From Azospirillum oryzae (lineage in GTDB: Bacteria > Pseudomonadota > Alphaproteobacteria > Azospirillales > Azospirillaceae): 64,000 nucleotides of DNA. Both the position numbers and the translations under genes were made by a program. Shown here piece after piece: positions 18,937 to 26,860 of this stretch. The notes beneath the pieces were generated by a model that was not told the origin of the DNA, made no database searches, and worked only from the letters and a program-made list of their open reading frames with translations. Location of the stretch: contig NZ_VTTM01000011.1 of the NCBI RefSeq assembly GCF_008364795.1, forward strand, positions 62,001 through 126,000. The letters run 5' to 3'. How positions within the stretch are numbered: the first letter of the stretch is position 1; each line of letters opens with the position of its first letter.

Positions 18937-20994
18937 ATGAGTCACGAGACGGAAGAACAGTATCGCAGCATCTTCGAAAATGCTGTCGAAGGCATCTATC
19001 AGACGACTGTCGACGGCCGTTACCTGCGGGTCAATCCGGCACTTGCCGACATCTACGGCTATGCTTCGCCCGAAGACCTGATCGCCAACCTCACCGACAT
19101 CGCCTGCCAGCTCTATGTCGATCCCGGCAAGCGCGAGGCCTTTGCCGACCTGATGGCCCGCCAGGACCGGGTCCACAGTTTCGAGGCGCGCGTCTTCCGC
19201 CGCGACGGCTCCATCATCTGGATCGCGGAAAGCGCACGCTGCGTGCGCGATGCCGCCGGCCGCATCCGCTATTACGAAGGCACCGTCCAGGACATCACCG
19301 AACGCAAGCAGCACGAGGAGAAGATCCGGCTGCTAGCCACCGTGTTCGACAGCGTCGCCGACGGCATCCTGATCGTCGATCCCGAACTGACGGTACAGGC
19401 GATCAACCCGGCCTACGAGATCATGACCGGTTTCCAGCGGGAGGAACTGCTGCGCCGGCCGCTGGTCCTCTTCGCCCCCGGCTCGCACGAGCGGGAGTTC
19501 ATCGACGCCATCTGGACCACCGCGCGGCAGGCCGGGCGCTGGCAGGGGGAGGTCACCAGTTTCCGCCATTCCGGCGACGCCTTCGCCGCCGCCCTGTCGG
19601 TGACGTCGGTCCGCGCGCCGAGCGGCGTGCTGGAACATTATGTCCTGACCATCGCCGACATCAGCCAGCGCAAGTCGCAGGAACACCAGATCCGCTATCA
19701 GGCCAGCTTCGACCGGCTGACCGACCTGCCCAACCGCTGGCTGGTCTGCGAAAGGCTGGAGGAGGCGATCGTCCGCGCCCAGCGCGGCAAGAGCAAGGTC
19801 GCCGTCGCCTTCCTCGACCTCAACCGCTTCAAGCAGGTGAACGACACGCTGGGCCACCATGCCGGCGACGAGCTGCTGAAGCTGGTGGCCCGGCGCCTGC
19901 GCAACTGTACCCGCATGACCGACACGGTCGGCCGGCTGGGCGGGGACGAGTTCCTGATTGTCGCCCCCGACGCCGCCGACCGCTCCGCCGGGGCCCGGCT
20001 GGTGGAGAAGATCCTCTATTCGATGGCGGAGCCGTTCAGCGTCCATAATCAGGAGCTGTTCTGCGGCGCGTCCATCGGCATCGCCTTCTATCCCGACGAC
20101 GGCGAGACGGCGGACCAGCTTCTGCGCAACGCCGATCTGGCGATGTACCATGCCAAGCGCAACCCGGAGCACAAATACGTCTTCTACGACAACGGGATGC
20201 GCGAGCGGTCGGGCTTCACCCTGGGGCTGGAAAGCGACCTGCGCCGCGCCAGCGGCGGCGACGAGTTCGAACTGCATTTCCAGCCGAAGATCGACCTTGC
20301 CGGCAACCGCACCATCGGGGCGGAGGCGCTGATCCGCTGGCGTCACCCGGTGCGCGGCATGGTCAGCCCGGCGGAGTTCATTCCGCTGGCCGAGGAAACC
20401 GGTTTGATCTGGGAAATCGGCGCCTGGACGCTGATCGAATCCTGCCGCCGGCTGGCGGGTTGGATCGAGCGCGGTCTGCCGATCCCCTCGGTGTCGGTGA
20501 ACCTGTCGCCACGCCAGTTCCAGGATGCCCGCCTCGTCGGCTTCGTCCGCAGCGTGGTCGAGTCCGCCGGAATCCCGGCCGACCGGTTGGAACTGGAACT
20601 GACCGAAGGCGCCATGATCGGCGACATCGAGAAGGCGGTGACGATCCTCAACGGGTTGAAGGACATCGGCGTCCGCCTGTCCATCGACGATTTCGGCACC
20701 GGCTATTCCTCGCTGGCCTATCTGAAGCGCTTCCCCATCGACACGCTGAAGATCGACCGCAGCTTCGTCCGCGACATCGTCAAGTCGACCACCGATCCGG
20801 CCATCGTCGGCACTATCGTCAATTTGGCCGAAAGCCTGGGCTTCGACACCATCGCCGAGGGGGTGGAGACGCAGGAGCAGGCCGATATGCTGCGCCTGCA
20901 GCGCTGCACCCGCATCCAGGGCTATCTCATCAGCCGGCCGCTGCCGGTCGACCAATTCGAAACCTTCCTGACCAACAGCGTGGTGCCGGCCTGA
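18937..20994 (+). CDS. PAS-PAS-GGDEF-EAL protein (diguanylate cyclase/phosphodiesterase)
   Basis: A 685-residue cytoplasmic signalling protein. Two PAS domains with PAC ends (about 8-130 and 135-260) precede a GGDEF domain with intact GGDEF (335-339) and an RxxD inhibitory site (RMTD, 326-329) exactly five residues before it. An EAL domain follows with E463-A-L, the DDFGTGYSS loop and the EGVE block. Both active sites look complete, so it may make and break cyclic-di-GMP, with product inhibition of the cyclase. ATG 18937 is preferred, with GAGG eight bases upstream; the frame is open to a TTG at 18874. It sits near the exopolysaccharide region, where c-di-GMP control would fit, but no direct link is shown. 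Confidence 0.93.
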   Translation: MSHETEEQYRSIFENAVEGIYQTTVDGRYLRVNPALADIYGYASPEDLIANLTDIACQLYVDPGKREAFADLMARQDRVHSFEARVFRRDGSIIWIAESARCVRDAAGRIRYYEGTVQDITERKQHEEKIRLLATVFDSVADGILIVDPELTVQAINPAYEIMTGFQREELLRRPLVLFAPGSHEREFIDAIWTTARQAGRWQGEVTSFRHSGDAFAAALSVTSVRAPSGVLEHYVLTIADISQRKSQEHQIRYQASFDRLTDLPNRWLVCERLEEAIVRAQRGKSKVAVAFLDLNRFKQVNDTLGHHAGDELLKLVARRLRNCTRMTDTVGRLGGDEFLIVAPDAADRSAGARLVEKILYSMAEPFSVHNQELFCGASIGIAFYPDDGETADQLLRNADLAMYHAKRNPEHKYVFYDNGMRERSGFTLGLESDLRRASGGDEFELHFQPKIDLAGNRTIGAEALIRWRHPVRGMVSPAEFIPLAEETGLIWEIGAWTLIESCRRLAGWIERGLPIPSVSVNLSPRQFQDARLVGFVRSVVESAGIPADRLELELTEGAMIGDIEKAVTILNGLKDIGVRLSIDDFGTGYSSLAYLKRFPIDTLKIDRSFVRDIVKSTTDPAIVGTIVNLAESLGFDTIAEGVETQEQADMLRLQRCTRIQGYLISRPLPVDQFETFLTNSVVPA

Positions 20995-21006
20995 GGCCTG
21001 CAAGGG

Positions 21007-21032
21007 ACGGGCGCCGCCATGCCGGCGCCCGT
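21007..21032. terminator. Hairpin between convergent genes
   Basis: A perfect 9-bp stem (ACGGGCGCC / GGCGCCCGT) with an 8-base loop between the ends of the GGDEF-EAL and LuxR-type genes. No T-run on either side, so it may stop RNA decay or be a weak bidirectional terminator. Confidence 0.5.
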
Positions 21033-21048
21033 GCGCATTCTCCCAGGA

Positions 21049-21846
21049 TTACGGTGCCGCCCGTTCCAGGAAATACTCCATCTCCTGGATGATGCCGCTC
21101 TGCGCGGCCCAGAGGGCGGCCTGGGTGCGGTTGCGGACATTGATGGTCTGCATGATGTGACGGACATGCAGCTTCACCAGATCCTCCGTCATCCCCATCT
21201 CGCGCGCGATCTCCTTGTTGCTGCATCCGTCCATGATGAGCTTCAGGATACGGGCGTGGCGCGGGTAGAGGCCGGGATAGCCCAGAAGTTCGCTTTCATG
21301 CTGGGCAATCGCCCCATCCTCTCCGCCACGGCGGAGCGCGGTGGGCGAGAAATAGTCGAAGCATTCTTCCGGCACGACCGGTTCGCCGGCATGGATCAGG
21401 CGCAAGGACAGCACGAAGGCGGTCGGGGCCATCCGGTTCAGCAGATAGCCGCGAACGCCGAAGCGCAGGGCCATCCGCATGTGGTGGGCGGAGAATTCGT
21501 CGGCGATCATCGCCAGCTTGGCCTGTTCGCCGTACCAGTTGCGGAAGTTCCAGGCGTCGGTCTTCAGAGAGGCGAGGTCGAACAGAACGATGTCGGCCGT
21601 CCGTTCGGAACTGCCGTTGCCCGCCGGCGGTTCCAGCGTGACCACGGCCCCGCCGGCCGACATGCCGTCGGAATAGCGGTCGGGGCCGCCGTTCGCCCGG
21701 CCGTTCCACATCGTCTTGGGTGAAAGTCCGGTTGCGAGGCGGCTTTGCGGATCGATGACCTCGAAGCAGTCGTCCAGGATGTTCAGGATGGATTCGCGCA
21801 GCAATCGGCTTTGGTTGTGAACAATCACACGAATGCGATCGGACAT
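21049..21846 (-). CDS. LuxR-type response regulator with degenerate receiver
   Basis: A 265-residue regulator. Residues about 1-155 have a receiver fold and 195-250 a LuxR/NarL helix-turn-helix (HARILKLIMDGCSNKEIARE). The putative phospho-Asp is present (D90 in IVLFDLAS), but the acidic pair is H10-N11 and the conserved Lys is N137 (GYLLNRMAP). About 45 extra residues are inserted before the D90 strand. Ordinary phosphorylation is therefore doubtful. ATG 21846 has GGGAGA seven bases upstream. No histidine kinase is adjacent. LuxR regulators of this type control aggregation and exopolysaccharide in Azospirillum relatives (FlcA is one), but that link is only a suggestion. Confidence 0.85.
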   Translation of the reverse strand: MSDRIRVIVHNQSRLLRESILNILDDCFEVIDPQSRLATGLSPKTMWNGRANGGPDRYSDGMSAGGAVVTLEPPAGNGSSERTADIVLFDLASLKTDAWNFRNWYGEQAKLAMIADEFSAHHMRMALRFGVRGYLLNRMAPTAFVLSLRLIHAGEPVVPEECFDYFSPTALRRGGEDGAIAQHESELLGYPGLYPRHARILKLIMDGCSNKEIAREMGMTEDLVKLHVRHIMQTINVRNRTQAALWAAQSGIIQEMEYFLERAAP

Positions 21847-22498
21847 GTCCGTCTCCCCCAAGAAATAGACGAATTGGCGGACGGCATCGCGCGGCCGGAA
21901 GGCAAGGATTCCCCCCTGGACGCTTTGCTTCGACGTCGATGGCACCGGTGCATTGCAATTCGGGTCTGCCGGATTCTGGTGTCCGGCGTGAAACCCTCGG
22001 CCCCCCGTTCGGGCCGTTGCCACCTTTGTCTCCGGTACCTCCGCGCCTGGCCGTGCAATGCCGCATATCCGATGGACGGTGCACGTTGTATCGGTCTTCT
22101 CGTGCTCGCCCGATCGAATTTAGATCAAACTATGATCCGGCACTCACGGTATTGTCTGCTGCACTTCTGGAATGATTCCAGGCTCAGTGGGGTGTGAACT
22201 CATACTGTCCGGGCAGCGTCCTTCGTCAGAAGGCCGGCAGTAATAAGTCATCCTTGCACGCGAATATGGAAGTGATTACCCGCTAAAGCCATGCCGGTCT
22301 CCGGCGGGTATCGCCAAGTGGGGAAGGTCCCAAGCAAAGGAAGCCAAACGATATTGCCGTTCAAAGAAGAAAAAGCTCTTTGAAAGACAACTTATGTTAG
22401 ATGGCTGAACTTGGGATCAAGCTGCACTGGGCCAGTTCATTGGCGATAATATAGACTCTTAAACAGAGTTTGCCAGGACAATTTTCACTGAACATCGA
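21847..22498. other. Non-coding region upstream of the LuxR-type gene
   Basis: About 650 bp with lower GC than the surroundings, especially 22300-22480. No open frame has a plausible start or product. It should hold the promoter of the LuxR-type gene. One clear palindrome is at 22167-22181. Confidence 0.55.
22167..22181. promoter_or_regulatory. 15-bp palindrome, possible operator
   Basis: CTGGAATGATTCCAG: seven-base arms around one base, about 320 bp upstream of the LuxR-type start codon. No known consensus is matched. Confidence 0.3.
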
Positions 22499-22540
22499 AA
22501 CGAAAGCGGAGCCCCGCCGGGACGGGACTCCGCTTTCGTT
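22499..22540 (-). terminator. Terminator of the CBM protein gene
   Basis: A 13-bp perfect stem (AACGAAAGCGGAG and its complement) with a 16-base loop, 27 bases after the stop codon on the minus strand and followed by T-rich sequence. Confidence 0.8.
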
Positions 22541-22567
22541 CCGACGACCTGCCTGCAGGCTTCCGCC

Positions 22568-25321
22568 TTACGCCGCCACGTCGTGGGTGATGGCGAAGAC
22601 GCCGGTGTCCCAACGGGCGATGGTGGTGTCGAAGCCGCCGACACCGTTCACCACGTCGAAGCCCTGCGTGGTGTTGTGGATCAGGTCCTGGACCGTGTAG
22701 TGGCCGTTGGCGAGCTGAAGCTCCACATGGGTGGCCACCGCCTTGCGCGCCGCGGTGTCGTTGAAATCGACCCGGTCGGAGGCGACGACGATCAGCCGAT
22801 CCTTCTGGTCGTAGAAGCCGTAGCCGGTGATCTGGGCATCCGGATCCTTGTCGGTGAAGGTCAACGGGTAATGGTAGTTCAGCGCCTCGTCGCCGATCAG
22901 GACCGGCGCCTTGGCCTTCAGGGCGGCGATCTCCGCGTCGCTGAACAGGTTGTGCCCGTCATAGGTCGCCTGCGGAATGATCCAGGCGCTGGGGGTGCTG
23001 GCCTTGGTCATCGACGGCAGGGCCGCGTCGCTGACGTAATAGCCGAAGGTCGCGCCGGCATCATGCAGCTTGGTGATCGGCTCCAGCAGTTCGCCCAGAT
23101 AGGCATTGCCGATGGAGTTGCCGGCCGGCTCCAGCGCGTTCATCGCCTTCTCGGCATTGGCGCTGTAATAGAGCGCCGGGCCGAAGGGACGGGTCGGCAC
23201 GATGTCGCGCAGCATGTCCAGCCAGGGCTGCTTCACCTCGCCCCAATCGTGATAGCTGCGCGACCACTGCTCCGCCGCGCGGCGGACGCCGCCCTGGTCG
23301 TCGGCGATCATTGTCCAGCCGCTCTGCAGCCAGGTCTGTTCCAGACGGCCCCAGCCCAGTTCCTCGCGCACCGTACCGCTCACGCCGGTGTAGAGGCTGT
23401 TTACCGCACCCCAGTAATCATCCTCCGACGAGGACATCATGTGGCCGAAATGGGCGTCCGGCGCGCGGGCGGCATGGATGCCCAGCATCGCCTGCTCGTA
23501 GGAGGCCGGTGCCTGCTTGTGCTGCATCTCGAAGCGTTCGAGGGTCTGCACGTTGAACAGGATGTCCTTCTCGTTCATTTTGTCCGCGATCACGCGGGCA
23601 TCGACGCCGGCGAATTCGCGCATCGCCGCCGGGGTGAACGACACCTGGGTGGTCAGCCATGCGGCGTGGCCGGTGTTCTTGACGATGGCGTCGTCCAGCG
23701 CCTTCCAGCCATAGGCCCAACCGTCGACGAAGTAATCCAGCCACTGGGTCGGGTGGTTGTCGACGATGTCCGCCGCCTGCTGCGCCAGCGTGCTTCCCGC
23801 CACCTTGATGCCGGTTTTGGCGCTGAACTCCGCGATCATGCGGCTGTTGAAGAAGTCCATCACGCCGGAATGCGGGCTGCCGTCGAAGAAGTCGGCCAGC
23901 TCATAGCCGCGGGTGCCGGTCAGGGCCGACAGGCGGCCCAGCTTGTCGGCCATCCAGTCGGCGTAATGGGCGGTGCCGCCGGTCCAGCCGGCCGGCGCGT
24001 CCTTGGCGTCCAGCGGCATCAGCGGGCTGATATAGCCCCAGCCATAGGGATTGCTGCTGTCGGCGTTCAGGACGTAGCCGTCGGCGTCGCGGCCCAGATA
24101 CTGCTGATGCGCCTTGACCCAGGACACCCAGGCCTTGTGTCCGCCCAGGCTGGCGAACTCACCGCCGTTCTGCGACTCAGTGAAGGTGTCCTCCCACAGC
24201 TGCAGGCCGATCAGCGGCATGACCCCGTCGGACAGATGACCGGCGGCGACGTCGCGGGTTTCCTTGAGATGGGCGGCGTTGGAATAATCGGGCACCGATT
24301 CCCAGAACAGGTGCTGCGGCGCCAACCCGCGGTCGGCGCCCCACGAGATGGTCGACACATCGGACATCAGCGGCGGCCGGTCGCTGCTGACCCCGGCGCT
24401 GGCGCTGTGGTCGTTCTTCGGCAGCGTGGCGGTGGGTGCCGTCGGAGCCGGCGTGGTGGGGGTGGTCGTGGGGGGCGTGGTCGTCGTGGTGCCGGCGAGC
24501 ATGTCCTTGGTGACGGGAACGTTCAGCGTGCCGTTCCACCAAAGGCCCTGCTGGCCGGAGATGACGTCCTTGCCGTCCAGCGCGCCACGGTCATAGGTGA
24601 CCCCGGCGGCGGTCGAGGCGACGCTGTGCCCGTTCACCACGACCGAGCCGACATAAAGGCTGCGGTCCTGGCCGTTGACGACGGCGTCGTTGTCGTACTG
24701 GACCTGGACCTTGTGCGCCTGGGTCGGGTCGAGATCGACCGTGAATTTGTAGGCGGTCTGGCTGGTGGCGGCCACCTTGGCGTCGCCAACCGCCTTGCCG
24801 TCGACGAGAAGCTTGAAGTGCGGCGGCACCCCGCCTGCGCTCTTGCCCCAGGCGTTGACGACGACGCTGTAGGACTGGGTCGCCGCCGGAGCCGCGGTAA
24901 TGGCATCGTCCGCCGGGAACAGCGACGCCGGCAGCGGCACGTTCAGCGCACCGCCCCAGTAAAGGGCTTCCTGCCCGTTCACCACATCCTTTCCGTCGAC
25001 CGCACCCCTGTCATAGGTGACCGACGGATCGGTGGCGGCGATCGACGTGCCGTTCACCGAGACGGCCTGGACGAACAGGTTGCGGTCGACGCCGCCCGAC
25101 AGACCGTCGTTGTCGTAGACGATCTGCAGCTTGTGCGCGCTGTCGGCCGCGACCTTGGTGGAGATGGTGTAGCGCCCCAGGCTGCTGCTGTTCACCGTCG
25201 CCTGACCGATGGTCGCGCCGTCGAGCTTGAGCGCCAGATGCGGCCAGACGCCGCCGGCTGCTTGTCCCCATGCGTCGATCGCAAAGGTGACATCGATGAG
25301 ATTGGACCCGGTGAGCGACAT
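22568..25321 (-). CDS. Large glycosidase-like protein with two N-terminal carbohydrate-binding modules
   Basis: A 917-residue protein. Two tandem modules of about 125 residues (5-130 and 148-270) share the patterns AWGxxAGGVxPH, YDND and VTYDRGAxDGKDV; they match Ca-dependent xylan-binding modules (CBM60/36-like). A Thr/Pro linker (278-300) leads to a region of about 600 residues rich in Trp, Asp and His, which resembles a glycoside hydrolase barrel that I cannot place in a family. There is no Sec signal peptide, although CBMs imply export, perhaps by a type I system. ATG 25321 has GGGAG eight bases upstream; ATG 25336 has none. It is divergent from the polysaccharide glycosyltransferase and may cut or bind the polymer made nearby. 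Confidence 0.75.
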   Translation of the reverse strand: MSLTGSNLIDVTFAIDAWGQAAGGVWPHLALKLDGATIGQATVNSSSLGRYTISTKVAADSAHKLQIVYDNDGLSGGVDRNLFVQAVSVNGTSIAATDPSVTYDRGAVDGKDVVNGQEALYWGGALNVPLPASLFPADDAITAAPAATQSYSVVVNAWGKSAGGVPPHFKLLVDGKAVGDAKVAATSQTAYKFTVDLDPTQAHKVQVQYDNDAVVNGQDRSLYVGSVVVNGHSVASTAAGVTYDRGALDGKDVISGQQGLWWNGTLNVPVTKDMLAGTTTTTPPTTTPTTPAPTAPTATLPKNDHSASAGVSSDRPPLMSDVSTISWGADRGLAPQHLFWESVPDYSNAAHLKETRDVAAGHLSDGVMPLIGLQLWEDTFTESQNGGEFASLGGHKAWVSWVKAHQQYLGRDADGYVLNADSSNPYGWGYISPLMPLDAKDAPAGWTGGTAHYADWMADKLGRLSALTGTRGYELADFFDGSPHSGVMDFFNSRMIAEFSAKTGIKVAGSTLAQQAADIVDNHPTQWLDYFVDGWAYGWKALDDAIVKNTGHAAWLTTQVSFTPAAMREFAGVDARVIADKMNEKDILFNVQTLERFEMQHKQAPASYEQAMLGIHAARAPDAHFGHMMSSSEDDYWGAVNSLYTGVSGTVREELGWGRLEQTWLQSGWTMIADDQGGVRRAAEQWSRSYHDWGEVKQPWLDMLRDIVPTRPFGPALYYSANAEKAMNALEPAGNSIGNAYLGELLEPITKLHDAGATFGYYVSDAALPSMTKASTPSAWIIPQATYDGHNLFSDAEIAALKAKAPVLIGDEALNYHYPLTFTDKDPDAQITGYGFYDQKDRLIVVASDRVDFNDTAARKAVATHVELQLANGHYTVQDLIHNTTQGFDVVNGVGGFDTTIARWDTGVFAITHDVAA

Positions 25322-25433
25322 CGGCACGACTCCCATTAATCGGATATTAAGATCTTGCTAGACTGGGTTAACCGTATCGGTTGGATTACCCTGCTCGTTG
25401 GGAGTAGTCGCACAGAATTCGCTATAGAAAGGA

Positions 25434-25529
25434 GAGTCAATCTTGGGACATGACTCTGACTCATCTTTGACTCTTCCAAAAAAATCGATTTTGATTCCGC
25501 GAATGTTTTAGCGTCTGAAGGACTGAGTC
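25434..25529. promoter_or_regulatory. Cluster of six GANTC methylation sites in a divergent promoter region
   Basis: GANTC occurs at 25434, 25452, 25458, 25469, 25493 and 25525 in the 342-bp gap between the CBM gene and a glycosyltransferase gene. One falls in the palindrome GGACTGAGTCC (25520-25530). GANTC is the CcrM methylation site of alphaproteobacteria, where it helps set cell-cycle timing of promoters. The rest of the gap (25322-25663) is AT-rich and has no gene. Confidence 0.55.
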
Positions 25530-25663
25530 CGACAACGGCAGTCTTAAGCCTGTTGTGTGGCGTCCGTATCTTTCGTTTGTTTGGCGTGGGTGCCGGCGCC
25601 GTGGTCCACTTCGGCACGAACCGCCGCAGATACCGCCGATCAAGCCGGGCAGGAGATCGCCTT

Positions 25664-26851
25664 ATGCGCACCGCTTCCCTGCGCATCGCCGTCGTCACGC
25701 AAAAGATCGTCCGGCATGACGGACAGGGGCGCGTGAACGCAGTCGTGGTCGACGAACTGCTCCGCCGCGGGCATGAGGTCGTCGCCATCGCGTCGGAATT
25801 GGCGGATGAGTTGGCGCGCCATCCCCGTTTGCGCTGGGTGCCGCTCAGCAGCGGCGGTGTGCCGACACAGTTGGCGAAGGACCAGCTGTTCGCCTGGCGC
25901 GCGAGCCGGGCCCTGGCGCGGGAACGGCAGGCGGGGATAGACCGGGTGGTGGTGAACGGCTTCGTCAGCTGGGCACGGTCGGACGTGAACGCCGTGCATT
26001 TCGTCCATTCCGCCTGGATGCGCTCCGCCACCCATCCGATCCGCAAGGGCGTTTCGCCGTTGTCGCTCTATCGCGCGCTCTACACCCTGCTGAATGTCGG
26101 GTTCGAGCGCTGGAGCTTCCGCCGCGCCGGCCGGCTGGTGGCTGTCTCACGGACTGTTGCGGACGAACTGTGCCGGGACGGCGTCGAGCCTGCCCGGCTG
26201 CGGGTGATCGACAATGGCGTCGATGTCCGGGAGTTTCGTCCGGGCACCCCCGATCCGACGCTGTTCGGCCTGCCGCCCGGCCGTCCGGTGGCGCTGTTCG
26301 TCGGCGACGCCCGCAGCGACCGCAAGAATCTGGACGGGGTGCTGCGCGCGCTTGCCGACGTGCCCGATCTGGCGCTGGCTGTGGTCGGCGACGAGCGCGG
26401 CGGCCCGTTCCCGGCAATGGCGCGGGGGCTGGGGGTGGAGGATCGGGTCCGCTTCCTCGGCCACCGGCGCGACGTTGCGGCGCTGATGCGGGCGGCCGAC
26501 CTGTTCGTTTTCCCGACCCGCTATGAACCCTTCGGGCTCGTCCTGCTGGAGGCGGCGGCCAGCGGTTTGCCGGTCGTCACCACGCGGCTGGCCGGCGCCG
26601 GCCGACTGCTGGAGGACGGTGCCGCCATCCTGCTGGATGACCCGGGTGCGCATGGGGATCTGGTGCGGGCGATGCACGACCTTGCTGCGGACCCGTCCCT
26701 GCGCCGCCGGATGGGCGAGGCAGGCCGCCGCATCGCCGAAAGCCAGGACTGGTCGGTGACGGCCGGGCGGTATGCCGATCTGCTGGAGGAATTGGGGCCG
26801 GCGGATCAGGCGGTCGACGGGCGGCGGCTGTTGGCCGGGTCGGCATCCTGA
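25664..26851 (+). CDS. Glycosyltransferase family 4 protein
   Basis: A 395-residue GT-B enzyme of family GT4, retaining, cytoplasmic, probably membrane-peripheral. The N-terminal domain begins RIAVVTQKIVRHDGQG; the C-terminal domain has the LFVGDARSDRKNLDG region and the donor-binding motif PTRYEPFGLVLLEAAASGLPVV (shortened here: RYEPFGLVLLEAAASG). ATG 25664 has AGGAGA about eight bases upstream. It reads away from the ten-gene polysaccharide operon and converges with the beta-helix gene (9-bp gap), so it is transcribed separately, probably from the GANTC-rich gap. It likely adds one sugar to the same polymer or to a related glycan; donor and acceptor are unknown. Confidence 0.88.
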   Translation: MRTASLRIAVVTQKIVRHDGQGRVNAVVVDELLRRGHEVVAIASELADELARHPRLRWVPLSSGGVPTQLAKDQLFAWRASRALARERQAGIDRVVVNGFVSWARSDVNAVHFVHSAWMRSATHPIRKGVSPLSLYRALYTLLNVGFERWSFRRAGRLVAVSRTVADELCRDGVEPARLRVIDNGVDVREFRPGTPDPTLFGLPPGRPVALFVGDARSDRKNLDGVLRALADVPDLALAVVGDERGGPFPAMARGLGVEDRVRFLGHRRDVAALMRAADLFVFPTRYEPFGLVLLEAAASGLPVVTTRLAGAGRLLEDGAAILLDDPGAHGDLVRAMHDLAADPSLRRRMGEAGRRIAESQDWSVTAGRYADLLEELGPADQAVDGRRLLAGSAS

Positions 26852-26860
26852 CCTGACCCC

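Noticed and set aside
19333..21003. 556-codon minus-strand frame across the GGDEF-EAL gene
   Set aside because: Antisense shadow; the plus strand carries intact GGDEF and EAL motifs.
22583..25339. 918-codon plus-strand frame over the CBM protein gene
   Set aside because: Almost exactly antisense to the CBM gene; composition is low-complexity Arg/Gly/His-rich and lacks domains. The minus strand has clear CBM repeats and a good ribosome-binding site.
25398..25428. Promoter for the glycosyltransferase at 25664 (TTGGGA, 19-bp spacer, TATAGA)
   Set aside because: The spacer is long and the -35 weak; not strong enough to list as a feature.
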